Shown here piece by piece: positions 48,504-58,190 of a stretch of 64,000 nucleotides of DNA. The translations under genes were made by a program, and so were the position numbers. The stretch lies in assembly GCA_023150835.1 (NCBI GenBank), contig JAKLKB010000007.1, positions 1 to 64,000 of the forward strand. The letters run 5' to 3'. The DNA is from Myxococcota bacterium. Lineage in GTDB: Bacteria > Myxococcota_C > UBA6777. The notes under the pieces were generated by a model that ran no database searches, was not told the origin of the DNA, and was given only the letters and a program-made list of their open reading frames with translations. Position 1 is the stretch's first letter, and each line of letters starts with the position of its first letter.

Positions 48504-48872
48504 CGAACTCCCTCCGATCCTTCTCTCTACACAAATAAGTTACACATCGAACCTTTATACAAACCAACAGGTTACACATCTCGTTCGCACAAAACAAGTT
48601 CGCACAAACCGATCTCGCACAAATCAAACCTTACCACACCTTCTTGACAACACAAACCAAACCTTACCTGTTTTTTTGTTTTTCTCCGTCCTGTCGGACG
48701 TTACGAAACACAACATTCCATTACAAGATCGCTGCGCGGCTTGTAGCATAAGCCGCACAACTGCGCAAGTACAAACAAAGAACACCAAACGGTTTTTTGA
48801 TATAACACACGTTCAAAGAAAAAGAAAAGAAGAAAATGCAAGCAGGCGAGGATTTGCAAGAACGGCAGGAGG
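48504..48872. other. 369-bp gap between two Cys-rich lipoprotein genes
   Basis: Upstream of Cys-rich gene 1 and downstream of gene 2. AC-rich, with loose short repeats such as TCGCACAAA and GTTACACATC. No ORF, terminator or mobile-repeat copy is convincing. Confidence 0.4.
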
Positions 48873-50306
48873 TCAGGGGCAGGTGGTCGCACAATAGCGC
48901 CGCATCTGGCCTGAGAGGGTTTTGGTGCAACACGAAGTGGGAACGAAGCCGCCGATCTTTGGGCAATCCGAATCGGAAGCGCAAGGCTCGCAGTTGCGTC
49001 CCAAGCCCGCAGCAACGCAGGTTTGACCAGCACAGCACTCGCTATCGGACGAGCAAGATCCCAAAGGATCGGATAATTTGCAGTTTCGGACGGGTGGCCC
49101 ACAGGTGCCGTTGTTGCAGACCAGTCCGCTGCCACCGCAATCGGCGTCCGAACAACAGGCGCGACAAGCGCTGAGGTTCACGCAACACTTGGTTCCGCCG
49201 CTACATGGGGGATTACAGCCCCCCCCGCTGGTTTTGCAGGTGAAGCTTTGGAGATCGCAAGTGGACAAAGGGCAGTGGCTGTCTTGGCAACAATCGTGGC
49301 ATTGGCCGTCTTTTGGGCAGCAATAAAGACCCGAGGGGCATTGGCGGCCCGCGCATTTGTCGAGGCTACAAGAGCCGCTTGTGGGGACGCATTGACGGCC
49401 ATAATCGCCGAGGACTTTGCATGTAAAGCCCGAGGGGCAAGAGTTGACGGTGCATTCTCGTGTGCAAAACTTGGAACCACCGCCAAGATCATTGCATGCG
49501 TTTCCATCGCCGCAGTCGGCGGCTTTTTGGCAGGGATCACAGATCTTGCTGCTTCCGCAGGGCGTACAAGAGCCGTCTTCGTTGCAGCAGTCACCGCTTT
49601 TGGGGCATCCTTTGATCGGCAAGCATCCGGGAGTTTTGCACTTTCCATCGTTGGGATCGCAGCGTTGATCAGCGGGACAGGTCACGCCATCACAGACAGG
49701 GATACATTGATCTTTGTCGTTGCACTTTTGGCCTGTGGGACACTTGCAAGGTGTGGTTCCGCCCTTGCATCGGAAGGTTTGGGGATCGCATTTTTGCCCC
49801 GTGATCGGGCATTCGGCGTCGGACAAACATTGGATGCAAAACCCGGTGGCTCCGCAGCGTGGAGCTTCTTTGGGGCATGAACTATCCCGCAAACAGACGC
49901 AGATATTGCGCGAAGCATCGCAGATCAAGCCGGGTTTGCAGTCTTCTCGAACCGTGCAATTTTCCCCAGTATCCGCTCCATCGGGGTTTTGTTCTGTGTT
50001 GGTGGTTTGTTCGGGAGTGACTTCTGTTCCGCCATCAGCGGGAGAAGGCTCGCGTCCACACAGGCCCCCTTGAAGACACGGTCGACAGCAATTGTCGGTG
50101 TCGCAAAACTCGTTGTTGGCGCAGTCGGCGTTTTTTCCGCACGAGACTCCGCAGGTGTTGGGGCGAGGGATACAAGCCCCTTTGTCGACGTCGCAGATCT
50201 CGTTGGCTGCGCACTTTGGACAGGCGGTTTTGGGCGGATCTTTTTGACATCCCGCCCCCCAAAAAAGACCGAACAAGATGAAACCACAAAGTAGAATCTT
50301 ACGCAT
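48873..50306 (-). CDS. Cys-rich surface lipoprotein 2
   Basis: 477 aa from the ATG at 50306. The track extends it to 50546, but the extra 80 residues are read through a MITE copy (they contain VGQPHLSAPTF), so they are not real. Signal and lipobox ILFGLFWGAGC. Cys-rich modules as in its neighbour (CPKCAANEICDVDKGAC, CTVREDCKPGLIC, CSSDSECCAGQTC). A short acidic linker at about 85-110 separates the first modules. It is a paralogue of the gene at 46920-48503 by architecture. Confidence 0.85.
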   Translation of the reverse strand: MRKILLCGFILFGLFWGAGCQKDPPKTACPKCAANEICDVDKGACIPRPNTCGVSCGKNADCANNEFCDTDNCCRPCLQGGLCGREPSPADGGTEVTPEQTTNTEQNPDGADTGENCTVREDCKPGLICDASRNICVCLRDSSCPKEAPRCGATGFCIQCLSDAECPITGQKCDPQTFRCKGGTTPCKCPTGQKCNDKDQCIPVCDGVTCPADQRCDPNDGKCKTPGCLPIKGCPKSGDCCNEDGSCTPCGSSKICDPCQKAADCGDGNACNDLGGGSKFCTRECTVNSCPSGFTCKVLGDYGRQCVPTSGSCSLDKCAGRQCPSGLYCCPKDGQCHDCCQDSHCPLSTCDLQSFTCKTSGGGCNPPCSGGTKCCVNLSACRACCSDADCGGSGLVCNNGTCGPPVRNCKLSDPLGSCSSDSECCAGQTCVAAGLGRNCEPCASDSDCPKIGGFVPTSCCTKTLSGQMRRYCATTCP

Positions 50307-50448
50307 TCCTCGGCTCCGTACAGACAAACACAAACCAGCGGCGAAAACGCCATACAGAGCAAAGTAGAACGAATTAGCGAGCTTTGGCAAGTCCCTGTTG
50401 CACACAAAGGCTTGCGCGAAAACAGCAGACGACTTGGAAGGAGTGGTT

Positions 50449-50562
50449 ATACGAAATCCGCCCATTGTGTGATCGTAAAACGTAGGGGCAGACAGGTGTG
50501 GCTGCCCAACCGTAGGGCATCTATGCACGATCCTTCGATCACACATCTTGCGGATATCGTAT
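50449..50562 (+). mobile_element. MITE-like element, copy 5
   Basis: The cleanest copy: 114 bp, left end ATACGAAATCCGCCCATTGT and right end whose reverse complement is ATACGATATCCGCAAGATGT, both continuing into GTGATCG. Central hairpin GGGCAG...CTGCCC. Flanked by TT on the left and TA on the right. It lies between the second Cys-rich gene and yhbY. Confidence 0.92.
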
Positions 50563-50620
50563 TATGCGTTTGGCGAAAGAGATACCTGTTCTTTTTGGGA
50601 GGGCGCACAAATCGTTCGGA

Positions 50621-50941
50621 CTACTCGGTAGGAGCGGCGGTGCGTTTGGCGGAAGGAAAGGTAATCTTCGGATTTTCACGGTCGCGCAAGTACAACAAGA
50701 CCATCCGACCGAGGACTTGGACGAGAGAGGCGCGGGTGGATTTTGCGAGTTGTTCGGCGATCTCAAGGCGTTCTTCGGCGACATCCATTTGGGGGATCTT
50801 CACTTTGACCAGTTCGTGGGCTTTGAGGCTTTGGCTGATCTGCTTGATCACGTTGGGAGTGACGCCTTGTTTGCCGATAATCAAGCAAGGTTCGAGATGA
50901 TGTCCGAGAGAACGCAAATAGAGTACTTGTTTGCCTGTCAT
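50621..50941 (-). CDS. yhbY: YhbY/CRM-domain RNA-binding protein
   Basis: 106 aa, typical. LTxKQxxYLR-type N-terminus (GKQVLYLRSLGHHLEP), then LIIGKQGVTPNVIKQI with the CRM GxxG-like loop, HELVKVKI, and C-terminal VLGRMVLLYLRDREN. YhbY associates with pre-50S ribosomal subunits. It is set inside a run of minus-strand lipoprotein genes, 75 bp after the propeller lipoprotein. Confidence 0.93.
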   Translation of the reverse strand: MTGKQVLYLRSLGHHLEPCLIIGKQGVTPNVIKQISQSLKAHELVKVKIPQMDVAEERLEIAEQLAKSTRASLVQVLGRMVLLYLRDRENPKITFPSAKRTAAPTE

Positions 50942-51016
50942 GATTTTTCTTTCTTCGAGATTCCGCGCGGCGGGAAAAGACGGGGCGAGAGCAAAGAGGG
51001 CCTTCGACGGTCTGCC

Positions 51017-53077
51017 TTAGCGCAAGGCTCCAACAGTAGAGATTTGGAGCGACTGGTTGACTTGGATGTGGATAACGCGATTGCTGCTACTGTCAAGCAT
51101 CCACAGACGCACGCATCCGTTTTTTTGTTCGCAAGCTGCATCTTCGCCGTGTACCGCAAAGGTCGGGACACCCGCAAGGCTTGGGGCGGTCAGCGTGACA
51201 CCGCTGAGCGTATCGAATTCAAAGCGCGTATCTTGGGGGATATCCGCGCTTTCGCCCTGCAAGATCTTCAACGAAAAATACGGTGTCACGAGGCTTTCAC
51301 CCACTTTGGTACGCTCTTTTAACATACCCGTCACGCTCCCCACCGCCAAAAACGCCGACTTTGCGCGCACAGCATAACGCCAACGCGCAGGAGGCGGCAA
51401 CACAGCACCGCCACGATCGACCACGACGCGATGTCCGCTGACTTCTTTGATCGGCAATGGGTACAAGGGACAGTCCATCTTGGGGATATCTTCGCCGTCC
51501 AACTCGCCCGTACAGACGACAAAATCGCACGATTCCCCCAAGCGATACGAACAACTGCGTAGGGCCGCTTGGCTCGTCGGTTCCGCAAAACTTGCCAAGA
51601 TCGCGCATTTGCAAGAGGTCAGCGAACGCTTTTGATAAAGCACCAACTGATCGTCGACTTTGACACCTTCTTCTTGAAGATTCAGGTCTTTGTCCACGAA
51701 GCGACCTGCGGAAAGGCTCTCAAACTCTCCTTCTCGGACTTCAAACAATTGGCCTTCGTAGGTCAAGCGCCAGATCTCATCGCGGGTTTGACCATGAAAA
51801 ACTTTGATCGCCTCGCGGGTAAGGGGTTTTCCGTCTTCCCCGTTGACCACATTTCCATCTGTGTCGCGTATCGGCTCACGCTCAAGCTGCGGAAGAACCG
51901 CAAGATTGGTTGGAGTGCGTCCGTTGATCGTGACTTTGACTGGGAGATTGACCGATGCAGCGGGATTCTCATAAAACAAGCGATGATGAAAGCCATCGAT
52001 CAAAAAGCCTCTTCCGCTCGTTGCGGTAGCCCACGCAAAGAAGCCGTTTCCATTTTTTTGTCGGTATGCGTCTACGACGGGCAAAAAATGGACGGTGGAA
52101 AACTGAGCGCTGCGATCTTGGGGATAGAGATTGCGCTCTTCTGGGAAGCGCGTGTCGCCTTGGGGGATCTGTGCGCGCTGCGCGATATCGAACAGAAAGA
52201 TTCCGCCCTCGCGCAGATCAAGCAAATAAAGCACCCGTCCATCGGGCGTAATCGAACCTCCGTTAGAGAGGGTTCCGACATAGATCTCTTTTGTTGCGAA
52301 GGTCGCAAGATCGATCTGATGCACGACCTCACGCGTCGAGTTGGTGACGTACAAGCGTGCGAGGGCCTGATCGAGGATCATCTGTGTGGGGGTTCCTGAA
52401 AGCGCGATGCGCTGGACTTCTTGCCCATAATCGGCCTGCCCTTCGGTCAAGTTGATCACCGCGATCGTTTGAAGGGCTGGGATCAACACAAACCCAAGCA
52501 ACCGCCCCCCTACTTCCCGCACGATGATCTGACGGGGACTCGGCCAGCAATTGCGCTGCACTTCACAACGCGGCAGACGCAACGGCTTTCCGTCATCCAA
52601 AACCTGCGTGCGCTTTTCGGTATCCCAAACACCGATATCCCCGTCCACACCGTGCAAAACAAACATCCGCTTTTGATCGGGCGACACCGCCACGCTGATC
52701 GGATAACGTCCCGTTCGCAAGTACATGATCCCGGGATGACTAAAATCCCGCCCCACCAACACAAATGGAAATCCCGTTCCATCTACATCCACCGCCGTCA
52801 GCCGATCCATATCGGCATTCGCGACGTACAACAAACGCCGTTGCGTCGGGATACACTGCCGACCTGTCGCGCAATGCTTGTCTTGCGTACAAAACGCCCC
52901 ACCCAGATCCCCCGGGAGAGTCGAACACATGAGTGATGTCGTCGTCAAAAAAGCCCCAGACAACGGGCGTTTTAGGTGGGAGATCGGTGGCACAACCGTT
53001 TGTGTGCAAGCTCCCATCATGCTCAACAAGCCGAACACCGCCGCCAAAAACACCAGATACCGCAAAGGCTTTCGCAT
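51017..53077 (-). CDS. Beta-propeller lipoprotein 1 (YVTN-like)
   Basis: 686 aa from the ATG at 53077 (AAGGA upstream; track GTG at 53098). Lipobox GLLSMMGAC. Repeated blade sequences such as RLLYVANADMDRLTAVDV, KRMFVLHGVDGDIGVWD, ARLYVTNSTREVVHQIDL and GRVLYLLDLREGGIFLFDI are of the YVTN/lactonase-like propeller type. Two Cys clusters are present (MCSTLPGDLGGAFC; SCKCAILASF with later CSYRLGESC). The C-terminal 250 residues are not recognised. Probably cell-surface and of the same functional set as the next gene. Confidence 0.8.
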   Translation of the reverse strand: MRKPLRYLVFLAAVFGLLSMMGACTQTVVPPISHLKRPLSGAFLTTTSLMCSTLPGDLGGAFCTQDKHCATGRQCIPTQRRLLYVANADMDRLTAVDVDGTGFPFVLVGRDFSHPGIMYLRTGRYPISVAVSPDQKRMFVLHGVDGDIGVWDTEKRTQVLDDGKPLRLPRCEVQRNCWPSPRQIIVREVGGRLLGFVLIPALQTIAVINLTEGQADYGQEVQRIALSGTPTQMILDQALARLYVTNSTREVVHQIDLATFATKEIYVGTLSNGGSITPDGRVLYLLDLREGGIFLFDIAQRAQIPQGDTRFPEERNLYPQDRSAQFSTVHFLPVVDAYRQKNGNGFFAWATATSGRGFLIDGFHHRLFYENPAASVNLPVKVTINGRTPTNLAVLPQLEREPIRDTDGNVVNGEDGKPLTREAIKVFHGQTRDEIWRLTYEGQLFEVREGEFESLSAGRFVDKDLNLQEEGVKVDDQLVLYQKRSLTSCKCAILASFAEPTSQAALRSCSYRLGESCDFVVCTGELDGEDIPKMDCPLYPLPIKEVSGHRVVVDRGGAVLPPPARWRYAVRAKSAFLAVGSVTGMLKERTKVGESLVTPYFSLKILQGESADIPQDTRFEFDTLSGVTLTAPSLAGVPTFAVHGEDAACEQKNGCVRLWMLDSSSNRVIHIQVNQSLQISTVGALR

Positions 53078-53106
53078 CTTATCAGAATCCTTCACCAAGA
53101 AAGCAA

Positions 53107-53290
53107 GAAAACTATGCTCACAACGTCCGCTCTCATCGCACCCACAACATCCGCTCTCATCGCCGCCACAATGTCCGCTCTCATCGCACCCACAACATCC
53201 GCTCTCATCGCACCCACAACATCCGCTCTCATCGCACCCACAACATCCGCTCTCATCGCACCCACAACATCCGCTCTCATCGCACCTGCA
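53107..53290. repeat. 24-bp intergenic tandem repeat, about 8 copies
   Basis: Unit CATCGCACCCACAACATCCG plus CTCT, with a divergent copy near 53160. It lies between two propeller lipoprotein genes. The unit is a multiple of three, so it stays open on the minus strand (repeating AMRADVVG) and on plus-strand frames. I see no start/RBS to call this coding. Confidence 0.92.
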
Positions 53291-53305
53291 CCAGCAGGGT
53301 CTTTG

Positions 53306-55351
53306 CTATGGGGTGACCTTGAGCGTGGTGTCAATCCCCCGCAGCGCTCCGATCACTTGGTGGCTATTGAGATCGATGATCGAGATCAGCGTGTTGAGAA
53401 AGTTCGCAACATAGGCACGCGGCTTAGGATTGGGCGTCCCTGCGGGCGGATCGTAGATCACCATAAAGTAAGGCCGCTCTCCCACAGGGATCTGATAGAT
53501 CGTCTGCATCGCTTCGACATCGATCACATCGACACGACCGCGCCGCGAAGACACCACATACAACAGATCTGGATAGGGAGCGGGACGATGGCGATACAAC
53601 AGTTGCGCAGGCTCCGTTCCGACGGGCAACGTCGCAACAAGACGCATCGTCAACGGGCTGTCGGGACGTTCACGCAACAGATCGTACACCAACACCACCG
53701 AAGGCAGGCGGCTTGCAACATACAGTCGCGCCCATCCATGCTTGCGATTGATCGCAGCCGTAATCCCCCGCATATCCGCCTGAATCGTCGTCGAAGGTGG
53801 AGCCGTCATATCGACGTTGGTAAACACGACTTGCCCGATATCACGCGGCAACAAGGGGGTGTCTTTGAGCGGTAAGGCGTACACGCGGTTGCTTTGGCGC
53901 GATACCAAGAACAATTCACCCTTCCCACCGAGATCTGTGTGATTGGGCAATAACGCGATCCCTGTCATCCCCAACGGCAAGCCCAACGATTCTTTGTTCG
54001 CGACGATCCCCATCTCTCGGCGATCTTGGGAAGTTGCAGGCAACGACAGCTTGCTCAGATCCAGATCCGCATAACCGCCTTGTTCCAACAACGAAGCAAA
54101 CAACCGCGTATCTTTGCAGCTTTCGTAAGACGCGCAATCGCCGTCCCCTTCGCAATAACGCGGCACTTCCGCCATCGCTGTCCGACAATGCCCGCTTTCG
54201 CAGATCTCGCCTTCCGCGCAGCTTGTGCTGTCGGTGCAACCTTCGATACAACGGCCTTCATCACAACGTGTCCCTTGCGGACAATCGAGATCGACGGCGC
54301 ACAGCTTTCGCGCACAACGCCCCGCAAAACAAGCCAGTCCAATCGGACAATCTGTCGGGGCAACACAAGTCCGCGTCACACAACGTCCCCCCTCGCAGCG
54401 TTCTTCGGCAAGACACGCGCTGTCTTGTTGGCAAGGCTTGCCCGTAGGCCGTTTGGTTCGACAACGCCCGAAAGAACAGCTTTGTCCTTCGGGGCATTGT
54501 GTATCGCCGACGCATCCCGCGACACATCGGCTCACATCGCAACGCTCTCCCGCTTTACAAGCGCCTTTTTGCTGATCGTCTGCGCTACAAACACAGTCGT
54601 TGTCGACTTTGCACGCCCGACGGGCCGTACACACCGCGCCGATCACCAAGCCATACGGATAAAAGTTGGTGGTGCAGTACCCGACGCCTGCGCCCAAACC
54701 CGTTGCAGAGTCTCGCAAACAGCGTTCTTGTCGCGCAAAGACACAATCCGCATCCGTCTCACAGCGCTTGCCAAGCAAAAAGATCTTGTTTTCATCGCCA
54801 CAACGCGGCGCGGGATCCACCTCAAACTTGCCTTCGGCTCCCACGCCACCTGATTTTTCTTTTGGGATGGCCTTTTGCGAGCAAGACAGATGCTCCGCCC
54901 CCCTCTTGTCTGGATCGATACCAAAATGCAAGATCTCCGAAAAGCCGATCGCTCCGCCTTCTCGGCTGTCGTTTCGGATCGAAACAAACCCGCGCCGCCC
55001 GTCCCGAGAAAGCAACACCTCACCCGCAAACGAACCGATCTCGACCGTCGTTCCGGCAACTTGTTTGAGTGTCTTGTACGTCGTCTTCACCCCCAGCAGA
55101 TCCCCCGTGACCTCTTCGTCCTCTGCGGTGTCAAAGACCATCAACGTCCCGCCCGTATAAGCGAGGTCAAAGTTGGAGTTGGCGATGTACAAAAAGCGAC
55201 CGCTCGGATGCACCGCAAGGCCGATCGGATAATGGATCTTGGTGGGATCAGGCGAGATGCCGTTGTATTCGGAGACACAACTGAAGGAGAACAACGTCCC
55301 CATCCATGCAAGCAACAAGATCATCATCAAAGGAATGCGTCTGTTTCTCAT
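53306..55351 (-). CDS. Beta-propeller lipoprotein 2 with Cys-rich insert
   Basis: 681 aa from the ATG at 55351. Signal and lipobox WMGTLFSFSC. Propeller blades at both ends (GRFLYIANSNFDLAYTGG; ARLYVASRLPSVVLVYDL; RAYVANFLNTLISIIDL) surround a central block (about residues 190-400) of Cys-rich modules, each about 22 residues: CETDADCVFARQERC, CVGDTQCPEGQSC, CAVDLDCPQGTRCDEGRC. It thus combines the propeller of its neighbour with the Cys-rich modules of the two genes further along. Function unknown; a surface-exposed adhesion or recognition protein is plausible. Confidence 0.82.
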   Translation of the reverse strand: MRNRRIPLMMILLLAWMGTLFSFSCVSEYNGISPDPTKIHYPIGLAVHPSGRFLYIANSNFDLAYTGGTLMVFDTAEDEEVTGDLLGVKTTYKTLKQVAGTTVEIGSFAGEVLLSRDGRRGFVSIRNDSREGGAIGFSEILHFGIDPDKRGAEHLSCSQKAIPKEKSGGVGAEGKFEVDPAPRCGDENKIFLLGKRCETDADCVFARQERCLRDSATGLGAGVGYCTTNFYPYGLVIGAVCTARRACKVDNDCVCSADDQQKGACKAGERCDVSRCVAGCVGDTQCPEGQSCSFGRCRTKRPTGKPCQQDSACLAEERCEGGRCVTRTCVAPTDCPIGLACFAGRCARKLCAVDLDCPQGTRCDEGRCIEGCTDSTSCAEGEICESGHCRTAMAEVPRYCEGDGDCASYESCKDTRLFASLLEQGGYADLDLSKLSLPATSQDRREMGIVANKESLGLPLGMTGIALLPNHTDLGGKGELFLVSRQSNRVYALPLKDTPLLPRDIGQVVFTNVDMTAPPSTTIQADMRGITAAINRKHGWARLYVASRLPSVVLVYDLLRERPDSPLTMRLVATLPVGTEPAQLLYRHRPAPYPDLLYVVSSRRGRVDVIDVEAMQTIYQIPVGERPYFMVIYDPPAGTPNPKPRAYVANFLNTLISIIDLNSHQVIGALRGIDTTLKVTP

Positions 55352-55411
55352 CAAGATCAACGTACTTTCGGCATCCCTTGCGATGTTCGTTTCGGCGCAT
55401 GCAAGGGAGGA

Positions 55412-58168
55412 TCAGGGTTGTTGGGCCTTTTGCAAGGCAGCTTGTCCAGCCGCCATCAGCGCGATCGGCACACGGTACGGAGAACAACTAACATAATGCA
55501 AACCAAGGTTGTGGCAAAACTGCACAGAACGCGGATCGCCGCCATGTTCGCCACAGATCCCAAGGTGAAGATCAGGTCGGGTGCTACGGCCTTTTTCCAG
55601 AGCGATCTTCATCAACCCCCCAACGCCCTTGGTATCGAGGGTTTGAAAGGGATCATCCGTCAACAAACGTTGCTCGATGTACGCAGGCAAAAACTTGCCG
55701 ATGTCATCGCGGCTAAAACCGTAGGTTGTTTGCGTCAGGTCGTTGGTCCCAAAAGAGAAAAAGTCTGCGTGGCGTGCGATGGCGTCCGCCACCATACAAG
55801 CCCGAGGCAGCTCGATCATCGTTCCAACAGAGTACTTGATCGACAAACCTTCGTCTTGCAAGATCTGATCGGCCACACGGCAGGTGAGAACACGCAAAGA
55901 AGCCAACTCTTCTTCGATCCCCACAAGCGGGATCATGATCGCAGGCAGGACTTTTACACCCTCTTTGGCGATCCGACAAGCCGCACGCATCACTGCCGCC
56001 ACTTGCATCTCCGCAATCTCGGGATATGTCAAGAGCAATCGACAGCCACGATGCCCAAGCATCGGATTCGATTCGTGCAACGCATCGACCAGTTGCTTCA
56101 ATCGCTCTGCCCGACAACCGATCTTTTCCGCAAGCTCCGCGACTTGTTTGGGTTCGTGTGGCAAAAACTCATGCAGCGGCGGATCCAACAAACGGATCGT
56201 CACCTTGCGTTCACCCAGCGCACGAAATAACCCAACAAAGTCTTCTTCTTGTAACGGGGCCAGTTTGGCCAACGCCGCCTCACGACCCGCCCGATCCGTC
56301 GCCAAGATCATCTCTCGCACGCTATCGATGCGATCGCCCTCAAAGAACATGTGTTCGGTGCGACACAGCCCGATGCCCTGCGCACCAAAAGCCACCGCAG
56401 CGACGGCTTGATCGGGCTGATCGGCGTTGGTCCACACTTCCAAACGCCGCGCTTCGCTCGCCCAACGCATCAGCTTTTCGTAAAGCCGATACAACGGCGC
56501 ATCTTCGGGGCGCAGCGACTTTTCCAACAGCACCTGCACCACCTCCGACGCCTTGGTCTTGATCTTTCCATCATAGACCTTGCCTTCAAAGCCATCCAAC
56601 GACAACCAGTCGCCCTGCTTGAGTATACGATCCTTGATCCGAAGCTGCTTGGCGGAATAATCCAGATCCAACGCTTGACAGCCCGAAACACAGACCTTTC
56701 CCATCTGCCTTGCCACCAGCGCCGCGTGCGAAGTCGCCCCGCCTCGCGCCGTCAAGATCCCTTTGGAAACCGCCATCCCACGGATATCTTCGGGGGAGGT
56801 TTCGGTGCGCACCAACAGGATATCATGGCCGTGTTTCGCCATCTCTTCGGCTTCTTCGGCGGAAAACACGATCATCCCACTCGCAGCCCCCGGCCCTGCG
56901 GCCAGACCTCGCGCCAACAATCGACCCGATGTTTCCGCCTTTTTCTTTTCACTCGGATCAAAGATCGGTTGAAGTAGCTGTTGCAAATGACGCTCTGGAT
57001 CGATACGCAAGATCGCTTCCTGCGGCGTAATCAATCCCTCTTCCACCATCTCCACCGCGATCCGCGCCGCCGCGATCCCTGTTCGCTTTCCTGTCCGTGT
57101 TTGCAACATCCAAAGCTGGCCGTCTTGGATCGTAAACTCGATATCTTGCATATCACGATAATGCTTTTCCAACACATCGCGGATACGCAAAAGCTCCGCA
57201 TACAAGGCAGGTTGCATCTCCTCAAGAGACAACACCGTGTCACCTTCGGCTTTTTGGTGCTTTGACAGCGGCATCGGCGTACGTGTCCCCGCCACCACAT
57301 CCTCGCCTTGGGCGTTGTTCAAAAACTCCCCATGCAGCGCGTTGTCACCCAGCGACGAATCCCGCGTAAAAGCCACACCTGTCGCACAATCATCGTTCAT
57401 ATTGCCGTACACCATCGCCTGTATATTGACCGCTGTCCCCAAGTCATGGGCAATTCGGTTCAATTGGCGATAAGACACCGCACGCGGATTGTTCCACGAA
57501 CCAAAGACCGCCCCTGCGGCTTGGCGAAGCTGCGCACGCGGATCGTCGGGGATATCCTGCCCCGTTCTGGTGCGGATAATCGAGCGAAACTCCACGCAAA
57601 GCTGTTTGAGATCGTCGGTGGACATCTCGGTGTCTTGTTGGATGCCGCGTGCGTGTTTGAGCCGATCGATCGCCTTCTCAAAGGGATCGATCCCCTCGTG
57701 TTGTTCGGCTTTTACACCCAACACCACGTCACCATACATCTTGAGAAAACGTCGGTAAGCATCGTACGCAAACCGCGCATTGGTCTGTTTCGCCAAACCT
57801 TCGACGATCACATCGTTCAGTCCGAGGTTCAAAACGGTGTCCATCATCCCCGGCATCGAGACGGGCGCACCCGAGCGCACCGACACCAACATCGGACTGC
57901 TTGGATCGCCAAAACGACGGCCCATGATCTTTTCCATGCGCGCCAACACCTCGTCCACTTGGGGCCTGAGATCATCTGGATAGGTGTGGTTGTTTTTCAA
58001 ATAGTAGTGGCACATCTCTGTCGAGATCGTAAACCCCGGAGGGACGGGAAGTTTCAACCGCGTCATCTCTGCCAGATTCGCGCCTTTTCCGCCCAACAGC
58101 GCCTTCATGCTTGCGTCGCCATCGGCTTCGCCACCACCAAAGAAATAAACGTACTTTTTGCTTACCAC
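55412..58168 (-). CDS. ppdK: Pyruvate, phosphate dikinase
   Basis: PPDK interconverts pyruvate + ATP + Pi and PEP + AMP + PPi. The start is the GTG at 58168 right after AGGAGG; the track's 58279 start adds 37 spurious residues. 918 aa. The N-terminal ATP-grasp begins GGKGANLAEMTRL...VPPGFTI; the central phosphohistidine domain has GGATSHAALVARQMGK; the C-terminal PEP-binding TIM barrel has GTMIELPRA and FSFGTNDLTQTTYGFSRDD. It is the last gene of a run with glyQ and glyS (22 bp from the glyS stop). Confidence 0.97.
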   Translation of the reverse strand: MVSKKYVYFFGGGEADGDASMKALLGGKGANLAEMTRLKLPVPPGFTISTEMCHYYLKNNHTYPDDLRPQVDEVLARMEKIMGRRFGDPSSPMLVSVRSGAPVSMPGMMDTVLNLGLNDVIVEGLAKQTNARFAYDAYRRFLKMYGDVVLGVKAEQHEGIDPFEKAIDRLKHARGIQQDTEMSTDDLKQLCVEFRSIIRTRTGQDIPDDPRAQLRQAAGAVFGSWNNPRAVSYRQLNRIAHDLGTAVNIQAMVYGNMNDDCATGVAFTRDSSLGDNALHGEFLNNAQGEDVVAGTRTPMPLSKHQKAEGDTVLSLEEMQPALYAELLRIRDVLEKHYRDMQDIEFTIQDGQLWMLQTRTGKRTGIAAARIAVEMVEEGLITPQEAILRIDPERHLQQLLQPIFDPSEKKKAETSGRLLARGLAAGPGAASGMIVFSAEEAEEMAKHGHDILLVRTETSPEDIRGMAVSKGILTARGGATSHAALVARQMGKVCVSGCQALDLDYSAKQLRIKDRILKQGDWLSLDGFEGKVYDGKIKTKASEVVQVLLEKSLRPEDAPLYRLYEKLMRWASEARRLEVWTNADQPDQAVAAVAFGAQGIGLCRTEHMFFEGDRIDSVREMILATDRAGREAALAKLAPLQEEDFVGLFRALGERKVTIRLLDPPLHEFLPHEPKQVAELAEKIGCRAERLKQLVDALHESNPMLGHRGCRLLLTYPEIAEMQVAAVMRAACRIAKEGVKVLPAIMIPLVGIEEELASLRVLTCRVADQILQDEGLSIKYSVGTMIELPRACMVADAIARHADFFSFGTNDLTQTTYGFSRDDIGKFLPAYIEQRLLTDDPFQTLDTKGVGGLMKIALEKGRSTRPDLHLGICGEHGGDPRSVQFCHNLGLHYVSCSPYRVPIALMAAGQAALQKAQQP

Positions 58169-58190
58169 GTTCTCGACCTCCTGTGAGAGG

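Noticed and set aside
53092-53334. 80-aa minus-strand ORF made of AMRADVVG repeats
   Set aside because: It is only the 24-bp tandem array read in frame; it overlaps the 3' end of a real gene and has no support of its own.
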